Source: Margaritifera margaritifera (Eukaryota > Mollusca > Bivalvia > Unionida > Margaritiferidae). Taken from it: a DNA stretch of 64,000 nucleotides. Under the pieces are notes generated by a model. The model saw nothing but the letters and a program-made list of their open reading frames with translations, had not been told where the DNA came from and did not search any database. The stretch's first letter is position 1. Every line of letters begins with the position of its first letter. Location: positions 889,501 through 953,500 of the forward strand of contig JAQPZY010001423.1 in NCBI GenBank assembly GCA_029931535.1, given 5' to 3'. Below are positions 34,820 through 46,313 of this stretch, piece by piece. The position numbers and the translations under genes are program-made.

Positions 34820-35765
34820 TGGCGAGATCAGGGTCTACACTATTAGTAGCCAGGTGTGCGACTGTGAGGCATGGGTCTACAGTATTTGCAGCTGGGTATG
34901 TGATGAAGAGGCCTGGGTCTACACTACCTGCTGCTGGGTGTGTGACTGAGAGGCATGAATCAACATCATTTTTAGCTGAATGTGTGACTGAGAGGCATGG
35001 GTCTACACTATTTGCCGCTGGGTGTGTGACAGACAGGCATGGGTTTACACTATTTACAGCTGGGCGTGTGACCGAGAGGCATGGATCTACTCTATTTACA
35101 GCTGGGTGTGTGACTGAGATGCATGGGTCTACGTTATTGCTATTTACAGTTTGGTGTGATGGAGATGCATGGGTATACACTATTTACAGCTGGGTGTGTG
35201 ACTGAGAGGCATGGGTCTACACTATTTGCAGCTGAGTGTGTGACGAGGAGGTCTGGGTCTACACTATTTACAGCTGTGTGTGTGATGGAGAGGCATAGGT
35301 TTACACTATTTGCAGCTGGGTGTGTGATGGAAAGGTCTGGATCTACACTATTTACAGCTGGGTGTGTGATGGAGTCATAGATTTACACTACTTACAGCTG
35401 GGTGTGTGATGAAGAGTCATAGGTTTACATTATTTACAGCTGGGTGTGTGATGAAGAGTCATAGGTTTACATTATTTACAGCTGGGTGTGTGATGAAGAG
35501 TCATAGGTTTACATTATTTACAGCTGGGTGTGTGATGAAGAGTTATGGGTTTAGTCTATTTACAGCTGGGTGTGTGATGGATGCCTGGGTTTACACTATT
35601 TGCAGCTGGGTGTGTGTCAGAGGCATGGGTCTACACTATTTGCAGCTGGGTGTTCGATGGAGAGTCATGGGTTTACACTATTTACAGCTGGGTGTGTGAT
35701 GGAGAGGCCTGGGTCCACACTATTTGCAGCTTAGTGTGTGATGGAGGCTGGGTGTGTGGTATTGA
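34820..35765. repeat. 42-bp minisatellite, about 22 units
   Basis: The unit reads TGTGTGACTGAGAGGCATGG, then GTCTACACTATTTGCAGCTG and GG. A block of near-identical GAAGAGTCATAGGTTTACAT units at 35400-35530 marks a recent local expansion. The 42-bp period (14 codons) gives open frames on both strands, which are artefacts. It ends about 80 bp from the exon f donor. Confidence 0.97.
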
Positions 35766-35841
35766 CAGATATAATATCTCAACCTTGAATCTACCCTAAC
35801 TGGAAAGCAACTGACATTTTATCCCTCCAATTACCACTCAC

Positions 35842-36046
35842 CTGATGTCTACCAGCCTCCCTGGCCTGTTTAGTAAAATTCTGCAGCTCCTCAACTAGGC
35901 TGTGCAATAATTTAATGTTCTTGGTCTTGTTCCAGCCCAAATGTAACATGGAGCAGGCAGCAAAGTGAGGTTGTGAAGTGAACTCGAAATTGTTGTCCGA
36001 TATGCAGCCCAAATGGGCTATGATATCATTAATATTTTCCTCTGAG
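35842..36046 (-). CDS. ATM: ATM exon f (FAT domain)
   Basis: 205 nt: one base completing a Ser codon from exon e, then 68 codons, ending in phase 0. The acceptor reads TGTCTTCTTACAG and the donor CATCAG|GTGAGT. The product runs SEENINDIIAHLGCISDNNF and on to KLLHSLVEELQNFTKQAREA. It aligns in position with the ATM stretch that includes DFSFQEPIMALR and ILTKHLVELSILARTF. Similarity is lower than in other exons, but position and phase are decisive. Confidence 0.92.
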
Positions 36047-36279
36047 CTGTAAGAAGACATTCAAGATTTACTTTCTTTTTTTTAACTGAAGCAATCTTGA
36101 CAAGTGTTGAAGAAAAAAAAGATTAACTCTTGTTTAAAAGGTTATGAGCCAACTAGCTCAAATTTGAAGGATTATCACTGGTACAACTTTAAATCGAGCA
36201 TAACATAATAATTTGGGAACATAATTCAGAGAATTTAAAATATATCATTCAAAGAGGCCCAAGTGAGTACAAGATTGCT

Positions 36280-36850
36280 CACCAAGGTTTCTCAATTTTT
36301 TGTTATCTTTATCCTTGTTGGTGAATCATCATCATTTGTACACACTTGGAAGTCCTCCTTTTTGTCAAATTTGGTCAAATTCTTTTAAGAAGTTTATGAG
36401 AAATCATTTGAAGGTTTCTCTAATCTCAGTAATGGTGGCCATATCTGATAATGAATTGGAATCACTTTAACAAACTTCAATGTCCTTCATGTAAGGATGG
36501 TTTCAATCAAATTCTGTTGAATGGTTTTTGAGAAAAAGTTGTTTAAAGGTTTGTACATTTTTATTAAAAACAGTGACCATATAATTGATGGTGAATTGGC
36601 ATAATTTGAACAAACTTAAAGCTCTTCATGCCAGAATGTTTCCCGTCAAATTTAGTCAAATTCTGTTGAGTGATTTTTAAAAATAAGTCCTAGTAACAGT
36701 GACCATATAATTGATGGTGAATTGGCATCATTTGTACAGTCTGAAAGCCCTTCATGCCAGAATGCTTTCTGTCACATTTAGTCAAATTCTGTTGAGTGAT
36801 TTTTCAAAGAAGTTGTTTAAAAGATTATCTATTTTTTGGATCACTTTGAG
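36280..36850. repeat. diverged tandem array, units about 126-140 bp
   Basis: GGTGAATTGGCATCATTTGT-like phrases near 36307, 36453, 36593 and 36719 precede GTCAAATTCTGTTGAGTG-like phrases. About four units. Confidence 0.8.
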
Positions 36851-37209
36851 AAAAATTCCAATAGATTAAAGATTTAGACAGCCCTTTCATCGATCTAAAG
36901 GGTATGCCAATGTTTCGACATTTTTATTTCTATGTAATACATCATAGCATCTAATAATTCATTTCTAATATTTATACAAACACATAAATCAACAGGATAA
37001 AAATGACATGACCAGCATTGCTGCTGAAATACTTTGTAAACAGAAAACAAAAAGTGGCAGTTTTAAAATAGTTCCAGAATTTGTTACAAACCTCCTCCCT
37101 AGCCGACTAGACATTCTCTGAAAGAAATCTTTATTCAAACACAAGCACTGCCTCTCAAAAGTCCACTGAATGATGGAAATGACATTTTAATTATAAACCT
37201 TGGTTTGTT

Positions 37210-37296
37210 CCACAGTTATAAATGATAGATTGGTAATAGCTTGAATGAATATTAAATAGATTTATCTCGGAACCAATCTATCATTTATCCCTGTGG
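37210..37296. repeat. foldback hairpin, 25-bp arms
   Basis: Arms 37210-37234 (CCACAGTTATAAATGATAGA and on) and 37272-37296 (ACCAATCTATCATTTATCCC and on) match inverted at 23 of 25 positions, with a 37-bp spacer. It may be a tiny foldback element. Confidence 0.75.
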
Positions 37297-37440
37297 ACAA
37301 AAACCTAAGTCTCCAAATATTTTATGATAAGTGTACGTTTTTAGTATCAGTACTACTTCTGAATACCAGAAATTCACATATTGATATGCCAATACATTTT
37401 ATCACATGACAACTGTATTATTTATGTTAATATACCAATA

Positions 37441-38954
37441 CACCTCTCCCTCAATAACTCGCGCCCGGATAACTCGTGAACCCGCTTATAACGTGGGGTC
37501 AGGCGTGGATCCCATTTTAAAAAAAAATAGAAAATGCTAAAAACATTGGCCCCTATTTGTTAAACGTGAAAAAAATCGCGATCAAAATTGGTAAATGCAA
37601 CCTTGATATATCGCTCGTTTTATCATTGAAAAGAGTGGTTAGTACCCAAAAATTTGAATCAACGTCATGATATTCTGAACTTTTAATAAGAAGTCATATA
37701 TTTTGTTCAATTTTCTTTCCAAACAACATTCTCTGTACACTGTAAATAACAATATTCGACGAAACTTCGATCAATGAAAATGTCACTAATGCCCTACTGG
37801 TGGCAACACTTTAAAAAATAAATACCAATTAAATAAGTTTTGTAAAATGAAATTAGTGTTTTAGTTCTATCTTTTAATTTGGTTTCAGTGTAATCATCAT
37901 AAATGCAATATGCCCGCTTGTATTCAAACATGAAAAATATAATTCAACCATCACAGCTATGTCCGTGAGCGTTTCCATGAGAACCTAATTAAGTGCCGAC
38001 CGTTTTTTGATCTCCGACTTGTGGAAGTATTTGTTGTTGTTACACTCAATTAAAAGCAGACCTGCTTTGTATTATCAGGTTAATTACGTCTTTTGTATAA
38101 AATCAAATAAAGGGAGTGGAATAAAAGAAAAGTTAAAAGGCGTGCAAATCCTACCTGTGTAAGAGCTAGCGGTCACGGTCGTGTGTAAGGTCAACTCATT
38201 TCAATTGATCAATCAAACACTATTATAAATATTATTATGTACGTAATATAATTAAACTACCTTAAATTAGTCTACTCGTTCACAAATGTTATCAAAGATA
38301 GTAAGGCAACAAAGCCAAATGAATACTTGGTCAATAAAAAGCTTTGTTCACAGATAAAGTTCATTAGGGAGAACGAATTCCAGAGTTTGTGGTGAACTTA
38401 AAATTTCTAAATTGCCACTGAGATTTCCTCAAGGATGAGAAGATGTTTCACTATTACTAGCAATGAAATCACGGCATCCATATTTTATTAATAGAACAAT
38501 AAATAAATTGAGTTTAGACGTTAACGGTTGTTTCGCGAAATAAATGTCCCTAGTTTTTGTAAAAAAGGAATCTTGTTTTGTTGTGAATCAACAACAAAAA
38601 GCAGTGACGTAATACACAATGTTTTCGCATACACGTGTTGTTGAAACTGCTTGGACTAATGTTGTTAACGATCTTTCAGCAGTTTGGTGTCTTGAAAATA
38701 AAGGTAATTTATGCAAAAAAGTGAGCAACTACAGTAGAAAAAAACTCTATTGACACTTATTCCCAATGCAATTATAAAACAAGTATTCAGCCATTAAACA
38801 GCCCCGTTACCACCCCACGTGGCTGTCTCGATGTCCAGCGGGGATGGCATCCCCTTCTTAATTATTTTGAGGTCCCTCGGTAACTTGTGCTCTCGCTTTT
38901 AGTGTGGTCTATGTTTTTGGACTCCATTGTGCGCGAGTTATCGAGGGAGATGTG
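37441..38954. mobile_element. pogo-type nonautonomous element (CACCTCTCCCTCAATAACTCG ends)
   Basis: The left end CACCTCTCCCTCAATAACTC and, inverted at the right, CACATCTCCCTCGATAACTC agree at nearly all positions. Both are flanked by TA (37439-37440 and 38955-38956). The subterminal phrase ATAACTCG recurs. At 1514 bp with no transposase remnant recognised, it is assigned to the pogo/Tigger type by end form and TA target. Confidence 0.8.
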
Positions 38955-38956
38955 TA

Positions 38957-39678
38957 TTATGAGTTTCATATGTTTAACACATGTAACAACACCTCATGAT
39001 ATCACAAAAAAACATAACGTCATGCCAAGGAATGGCATAATGATAAAGGAATCTGAATGTATGTCAAAGTCATTTCATTACTATATTCTTTGGTTCGGTT
39101 AAATAAACTAAGTATTTTTCATCATGTGATAAATAGGATCTCACAATTGTGATCATATTAAATAAAATTTATGAAACTTGTCAAATAATTTCAATTTTTT
39201 GCTCACCAAGGCTTGAAAAATAGAGAAATTATTCGACTAGTTTCACAAATTACATTTGAAAAGAGCACTCATGTAAAAAAATCTCTATAAATTTCATAGG
39301 GGAGTGAAGTTTTCTTAGTTAGCCCACACAGACAAACATTACTGATACTTTATTTGACATCTATTATTGGCATATTGATCAATATTGATGTAAACTATCA
39401 GCCAAAGAGCCCTTGCTTTCTGCAATCAATTTTACAATTGGTGGACTGTTCTGTAGAAGTCAGGAAGTTTGCATTTAGAGTTGAATTCTCAAGTCCATAG
39501 CTAACACCAGTGTAATGTGATCCATCAACATTATACAGATGGCTACAAAAACTGCGGAACTAGTGGCATCCAATGACATGTGATTGACAGAACGATGGGC
39601 ATGAGGAATCCTATATATATCAGCCATTGCATAGACGGGGATATAATGATATAAGCTTACAATTATCACAATACAGTA
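38957..39678. other. intron, nothing recognised
   Basis: AT-rich, no exon or element end. Confidence 0.5.
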
Positions 39679-40428
39679 CCGTAAAGCCCCGCTATAGCAC
39701 GATGGTTGGGGTCCACAAAACAAGATCGTCCTATGTCCCGAACTGTGCTATAACCAACCTGGACAAAACCATGTCATTTAGCTGAAGAAAATGATGCATG
39801 CACCAAAAAAAAAAAAAAAAGGGTGGGGGGGGGGGGGGAATTGTGGGGGCAAAACAATGTGCTTCATTGGCACAGTTACCATCTTAAATCAATGCATATT
39901 AAACGAGAAATACACATGCAGTGAAACAGAGATTGCACATATAATATTTTACTTTATTCAGAGAACCATGCATTGGTACATTTATATGTACATGTCTAAT
40001 GTATAGCATGAAATGTTAAAGGATCAAAAACGTGTACTCACCAACCGATCTCGTGGCATGCGTAGGAGTGAGTCCATAATAATTTAATCGAAAATATGCA
40101 CACAGAAGTATAATATTTAGTCATAGATCATTATGTGTCTGAATTCAGTGCAAAAAAAAAAAAAAAATTGATAAATCACGTAAGGAATGATGAAGCACAT
40201 TTACGGTTCAGTGTATATGCACATGTACGTTACAAGGTCAATAAATGGTGTAAGTATAAATATCATATTGCTATAATTTTATTTGCTATGAATGAGAATA
40301 CTTTATTGTTTTTGGAAAAACTGATTAATTTTCAACTGCTTCTTGCAACTGTCACATTTACTCTTAGCAAAGTCAACCATATTCCTCAACTGAAGAATTC
40401 GAATTGTGTTTGTTTAACACCGGACTTA

Positions 40429-42203
40429 CCGTAATCACGATAAGTCTTGGGACACGAAAAAATAATAATTTTTTTTCTTGTCCCAAGACTTATATGCCTG
40501 TAAAATATATAAAATTTTCGGTGTCCCAAAACTTGTAGACACAAAAAATGTAAAGACAAAATTGGGAAGATCGCCATTCATCAGACAGCAGTGACAAGCT
40601 CTTTCAATTACCACGTCATTCGTCAATAAACTGTTATACACTACTATGATTGTTTATGTTATTATTTTGCATGTGCATATTTTCCGATTTCTCCAATATG
40701 ATTTAAAATAAAGGTAAATAAAGACTTCATAATTCATGGGCCGCTTACATTTAAGGGAAGACCTGTAGTATAGTGTACAGTAATTAAACAGTGCAAATCG
40801 TACTTGGCGTCACTTATATCCTTGTTTATTCCCAAAAATATTTGATGCAGATTTTGCTTTATTCATCCTGTTTACCAAATCGCATTCTTCCAGATTACAT
40901 TTCAGCTACACGTTCATTGCTGTTGCATTTATTTAGATTCACGCGCTCAACAGTTACTGTTTTTCAGTGGTATAAGCGATCCTACAAAGTGATGTAATCT
41001 ATATGAAAAGGCACGCGTTTAATTTTATAAAGCACATAACAACCATAAATTCAAATAACTTGTCATATATAATATATGTTAAAATTCTGAATAGATCAAT
41101 TAAGAGCATCATTGATCCATTTTAGTTTAATGTTTCGGCTTCACAAAATGATAATTTTCCACGCATTATTCATTCCACTTTTGATTTTGGCAATCTGGTT
41201 GTTTTGGCGTCTCCTTTGTTTATAATTGGCGGATTTGTCTTTTGTTTTCCACCAGCAAATCCAGGCCAGTTAATTGTTAAAACCCTGAAATTGGCTTGGG
41301 TAAAGAGGAATTTTGTCCAGCGGCAATGCCGGTACTTTGATGTGTGATTGGCTTCTACTGCGAATATTAGCACGATTACCGTAACTGAGTAAACAGGACT
41401 TATTTAAGGTCGCTTACATCAAAGCAAACTACCACGGAGTTTTTATTTTAAAAACATTATTTCTTAAACTTCTTTATTGTATTTTAAAGATATTATTTAA
41501 GTTTAGTGCAGTGGTGCCTATGATTCGAATCAAATGTATGTACTTCATTCATCACAAGTAAAATCTTCAATGTGCACGTGGTGACGCCATGATGTAAACA
41601 TGCGTACAATAAATGCAAGAGTTGGAATAAACAACATTTTCATTGTTCTCATCCTGGTATCACATTGTAATGAATTAGGTATTTCCATTTTCAGGGAAAA
41701 AAATTCCCCAATAATTACAGGTGACTTTCGACAATTTTAACGCAATAATGCATAAACTGACAATAGTAAACTAGAGCACCATAGGGAGAAGTTATTGTTG
41801 AATGGGTATAACATACCGCTAATGCTCAGTTCTTGTCATCGTCTGATTAAATTATACATATTTGAATTTGATAGAAATAATAAGAAACAGAGAAAGTTCA
41901 ATATATTTATTGACTCTTCAAACAAATTGTAATAATTTATAATATTTCCATGTAATAATTCATAGTGAGAGTCCCTTAAACACCACGAAGGCCTGTTAAT
42001 TTTACATGAGGTTATGATCGATAAAATATGCCGATCGATCTGTAGAACAAAAAAAATGTTTTAGGTGTCCCAAGACTTATAGCACATGAAAAAATTGCTT
42101 TAACTTCGTGTCCCAACTTTTATAGGTCATAAAAAAATTACTTTTGAAAATAATTAAGGGTGTCCCAAGACTTATGGTGTCCCAAGACTTACCGTGATTA
42201 TGG
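40429..42203. mobile_element. pogo-type element (AAGTCTTGGGACAC ends), nested
   Basis: The left end CCGTAATCACGATAAGTCTT and, inverted at the right, CCATAATCACGGTAAGTCTT both continue GGGACAC. TA flanks it (40427-40428 and 42204-42205). The phrase AAGTCTTGGGACAC or close variants recurs two to four times inside each end, alternating orientation, like repeated transposase binding sites. At 1775 bp, no transposase is recognised; a 67-codon minus-strand frame at 41170-41373 has no known motif. Confidence 0.88.
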
Positions 42204-42205
42204 TA

Positions 42206-42273
42206 ATCCTGTCCATGGCTTCAAGCTTCTCTTTAACAGTAAAAGCTTTACGTTTCCGTGTACTGTTATCCAT
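42206..42273 (-). pseudogene. Tigger-type transposase N-terminus, split by the nested element
   Basis: From ATG at 42273 the frame reads MDNSTRKRKAFTVKEKLEAM, then DRI, the opening of a psq-type helix-turn-helix. It is cut by the element at 40429-42203. After removing that element and one TA, the frame continues at 40426 as KSGVKQTQFEFF before a stop. Insertion was thus into an open reading frame, in the middle of the DNA-binding domain. This identifies the host element as Tigger-type. Confidence 0.78.
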
Positions 42274-43323
42274 TGTAAATAACTACTAATTAAAACTCTG
42301 ACACCTATTTGTTTGAATGACTACAGCAAGAATAATTGTTAATCAACAATGGGGTCATTTTTATAGGGAATGGACAACATTATTCACTGGTCAACTGAAT
42401 GTGTGGCGATTGTCTAACAACACCGCCAAGCCATGTGTGCGTGTTGGCGGCTTTCGTTTTTTTGATGTTTTATAAATCATTGCCTCATGGTTTGAACAAC
42501 CTTTAGCTTTCAGATTGACTTTGATGATTATCAGTGACTTAAATTAATTGATTTATAAATTCAGGTGAGAATCTTTTATCAACCACCGCATTGTTTGGTG
42601 CTTGGCTGTATATGCAGTTGAATGAGCAAACATATGTCAACTATTGTTTGAGCAACGATTGTACACAGAATGTATTGAAGACAAACACAAAGAAGACTTA
42701 ATGACTTTATTGTTCATGTATCAATAATAATAAGATTAACACTTATCAGTTTTAAAATACGCTGATATCTTTCAAAAATAAACTAAGATGAAAGTGCAGT
42801 GATTGACTACTGACACATTTGAAATGAACATTCACAAATAGAAATGTTCAGCATCTTTATTCATATAAAGAAAAATACAATCATAAGACACTTTTTCTTC
42901 AAGAATACAACACATCTTGCCAAATTATTAAATCAAACTCGTTTATTTTGGCACAAAACTTTGCAGTAGTTCAAGAAATTGGTGAAATTATTGTAAAATT
43001 TATGAGAGCCTTGCCACGATCATATTATATCCCAATTCATACACGATCTCTTCCCCAAAATGATTTTAATTTTTTACACATTATTTTTCGTACTTTGAAA
43101 AAAATATTTATTTTTTCATGTACGAAAAAATAGATGAAATTTCGGGAGCCATGCCACGATCGTATTATATCCGAATTTGTGCTATAACGAAGCGTGCTAT
43201 AGCTGGGATTTACTGTACCTACAAAACTCCCATAGTATGATTGTGTATGAATTCCAAATTCTACATGTAGATCACTTGTTGTGGAAATCTGATTTGCTGC
43301 AATTAATGCTTAATCAGGCCTAC

Positions 43324-43443
43324 CTGTGAATTGCCTTAAACAGATCACCAACAACAGCTGTGCATCTAAGTTTGGACAGGACTGGGTAGATACACCTTGC
43401 ACTTTCCAGACTTCCTTCCTTTAGGTCTTTCACAGCTGCCAAC
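43324..43443 (-). CDS. ATM: ATM exon e (FAT domain)
   Basis: 120 nt: one base completing an Arg codon, 39 codons, then two bases. The acceptor reads GTATTGTTTCAG and the donor TCACAG|GTAGGC. The product LAAVKDLKEGSLESARCIYP, then VLSKLRCTAVVGDLFKAIH, matches vertebrate ATM CKRSLESVYSLYPTLSRLQ and ELFSR. Confidence 0.96.
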
Positions 43444-43599
43444 CTGAAACAATACAAAACCTCCATATCTATTGAGGTTCAAAATACTATTTCAGGGTTT
43501 ACAATGTGTTTATAAAAATGTCACTGTAAACAACAATACAAACACTACTGATTTTCAAAAGATACATGTATATCATTAAAACAAGAGACTCCTTTTTGA

Positions 43600-44010
43600 T
43601 CAGCCTGCCTTTTGTTTATCTAAAAATTACAAACTTTAACACTGAGCTTGATCTGAAAAAAATGAATTTTTTTGGGTAAATTATGTTTCTCCAAGAATAC
43701 TTGCATGATTACATTAACATTAGGAAATAACATCTGCTACCTCTGAATCCAGCCCTATCGTTAAGATGAAAAATGTCTTTCCATATATATATATATATAT
43801 ATATCAAATAGACAAAGGGAAGTAACTCTTACATTTTAGCACCCCTTCTACCTGCCAGGGAGTCATCCATACCCTAGATGTTTACCAGTTTAAGCTTGCA
43901 CAAAACCTACAACAGGATGCTCGCATTTGCAGGGAAGGATGGGAGGGATTTATAGTAATGTGATCGGGTAAGTATTCTCAAAGAAACATAATTTACTAAG
44001 AGATTTCCGT
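43600..44010. repeat. dispersed repeat, copy 1 (two inverted parts)
   Basis: 43620-43890 matches, inverted, the copies at 48130 and 55690: AGGGAAGTAACTCTTACATT, and on the other strand GAGGGCTGGATTC-like and CAGTTTAAGCTT-like phrases. 43920-44010 (GTGATCGGGTAAGTATTCTC) matches the same family in the opposite direction. A (TA)11 tract is at 43783-43804. Confidence 0.65.
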
Positions 44011-45044
44011 TCACCATCGAATACAGTGTGTGAAACTCTCCAAAATATCCTGCTAGTCCACAGGACCAGTAATCTGAAAATGCTACTGATCCTGTCCATA
44101 ACCAAGTGGTCCTACATTTCATCATACAAGAAGACAACTGTAGTCTATGACTTAATGGTAACTGCAGGAGAACATGCATATCAGTCCTTAATAAGGTTAT
44201 CTATATAATGAAACATGGAAAATAAAGAAAAACACAAAATAAGATATTTATATCACAGGTCCAATGTATCATATTTTATTAAATTCAGCATAACATGGCC
44301 ACTGTTTACTGACCAGGACAAGGATGTTTACTGTCCGGCTGATCCAGATCCATACATAACTTGTGCTGGGCATCAGAACTTGCTGCTGCCATGGATGAGC
44401 AGTCTGAATCAGTCAGAAAAAGAATCAGGATCCTCATCCACTGGTTTGTCATCAACGACAGTATCAGAACTAGATCCAGCCTCCAAAGTTGAGGCTCTGG
44501 TATCCAAAGTACAGCTGGCCATGAAATTAGGTCTGCTGAAATATGAGTTCCAGCAGACCACTGCTGGAACTGGATCAAATGCATCCACATCAGCAGAATG
44601 CATCTGAACAGTTAACAGCATTGTCATGGTCTTAGAATGTGTCCTGTTTCTATATTCCAAACGTATTCGGTAACCCGGCCATTTTTAAAACATCATTTAT
44701 GTTTGATAGTGTTGTATTCCTTTTCAATAGTTCTTTTTTTCCTTGGCTGTGTTTGGTTTTTTAGCCTCTGGTGGCTTCAAGGCATCCAGATACCTCCACA
44801 TGTTGCGGTTGAGAATTGGAAGTAGCACATGTCATCAGATATCGCATAGACACAGAGGAGTTTTTAACTGGAGTTACAAGCATCACAGAATATACGCGAG
44901 TTATTTATATTCTCATCCCACCCAGATTCATTAGTGGATATCAGAAACAATTCACCATTATTTATTTTTCAATTGGTATCTTCTATTTCTTTTAACTCGT
45001 TAACCCATGACACACTGATAACGCATTGCACTTTGCCTACCTCA
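44011..45044. other. intron; open frames of doubtful meaning at 44215-44607
   Basis: A 130-codon plus-strand frame is rich in Ser and holds SGSSSTGLSSTTVSELDPAS. The minus strand is also partly open. No motif, splice context or homologue is recognised. Probably a relic of a mobile element. Confidence 0.35.
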
Positions 45045-45245
45045 TCTGATGTGTGTCACGATAATATGGCTCAGTTTATCATGCTTGTATACTGTGTGCC
45101 ACGATAACATGGCAGTTTACCATGCATGTATACTGTGTGCCACAATAACATGGCACAGTTTACCATGCATGTATACTGTGTGCCACGATAACATGGCAGA
45201 GTTTACCATGCTTGTATACTGTGTGGCACTTCTGAGTGGCAGTAT
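45045..45245. repeat. minisatellite of about 57 bp, 4 units
   Basis: Units read TGTATACTGTGTGCCACGAT, then AACATGGCA and GTTTACCATGC. Confidence 0.93.
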
Positions 45246-45436
45246 TAGTCTAGACCTGTGTCCTGCATGATGAGTTATTATGTCACAAACCATTGGTTGA
45301 TTTCTCACAATTTGCTATTATGCATGTAGTTTAACCGATCAAATTTCAGCTTACATAGAGAAAACATTGCAGTACAAAGGAAAGAAAATTTGACTTTGAT
45401 AGTATCCAAAATAGTGGAGTTATTTCAAATTTGAAA

Positions 45437-45604
45437 ATGATGGAAACAGATGACCGAGCAGAAAGTTATCTGACGGACTCAGCAGATGAGATAGACAGTG
45501 ACACTGACCCACACAAAATTAACAGCATCAGCATACATAATTCTGAGTTTGTTCAAAGTGTTTTGTTAGTTTTTAAATGTTCAGTGGAGAATTCTAAGGA
45601 AGAA
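45437..45604 (+). other. possible acidic first exon on the plus strand
   Basis: A frame beginning MMETDDRAESYLTDSADEID, then SDTDPHKINSIS, ends at AGGTAAGT, a consensus splice donor. The acidic Asp/Glu-rich start recalls N-termini of some transposases and nuclear proteins. It may belong with the decayed frame at 46314-47231. Not recognised, and antisense to ATM. Confidence 0.3.
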
Positions 45605-46313
45605 AGGTAAGTAAAGTGTAGGGAAAATATGCCTGTCATGGCTGCTTGCAGTTTTCCCACGAGATTTAAGTTTACAAGAAAGATGACAAATGGAATTTCT
45701 GTGTATATAAAAAAAAGAATTATTTCATGTGTTGAAGGTTTTAATTATTCAGTGTGAATTCATAATGAACTTTATGGATTAATAATGACAAGAGAAGCAA
45801 TTTGGTACATAATCATTCTTTTTACCTTTATGCAGGAGTTTTATTTCTGTATGTTGTATGAAATTGGTACCATTATGTACATAATTTTATTGAGAACAAC
45901 TGTGCCAAATTTTAGCCTAATTGAAGGAATACAAAGCAAAAAATAACTACTGGTAATTTATTTCAAGTAGCCCCTTCTGTAAAACTCAGTAAGTCAAGTA
46001 CTGTCAGTGAGTCTCAGGATTACAGGTACTGATAAGGCTATTACTGCTCTAGGTGATCCTTCTGCAAGTATGCTGTAGGGGAATACCTAGTTTGTTGGCT
46101 CAAGGGTTGATGAGTTAGTATCATAAAATATACAATCTGTAGATTAAATTTACATGATATTCTTAAAAATCCAACTTGCCTGATGGACTGGCTACTCATT
46201 TTTTGCCCTGGTCCACCGTGAAATTTGCTGGCATTGGACTGGCGGGCTGGCAGTAATTTTGCATGCTGGTCAAATACATTACCTAATCAAATTTACATTA
46301 GGAGAATATGTAA

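Larger units (their letters stand above)
39679..43215 (-). mobile_element. pogo/Tigger-type element (GCTATAGCACG ends), interrupted
   Basis: The left end CCGTAAAGCCCCGCTATAGC and, inverted at the right, CAGTAAATCCCAGCTATAGC are followed by ACG. TA flanks both (39677-39678 and 43216-43217). Subterminal phrases GTGCTATAAC and ACGATCGTATTATATCC recur. The second element at 40429-42203 is inserted in it, so the original length was about 1.76 kb. It holds the start of a transposase on the minus strand. Confidence 0.85.

Noticed and set aside
33282..35699. Long open frames with regular peptide repeats (11- and 14-residue periods)
   Set aside because: They arise because the 33-bp and 42-bp array units are multiples of three. 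No start context, splice sites or domains support a protein.
37085..37160. Possible additional ATM exon between e and f (WTFERQCLCLNKDFFQRM)
   Set aside because: Exons e and f already join in frame and in the expected order; donor and phase do not fit.
44215..44607. 130-codon plus-strand gene
   Set aside because: No motif, no splice context, antisense to ATM and partly mirrored by an open frame on the other strand. Kept only as a doubtful relic.
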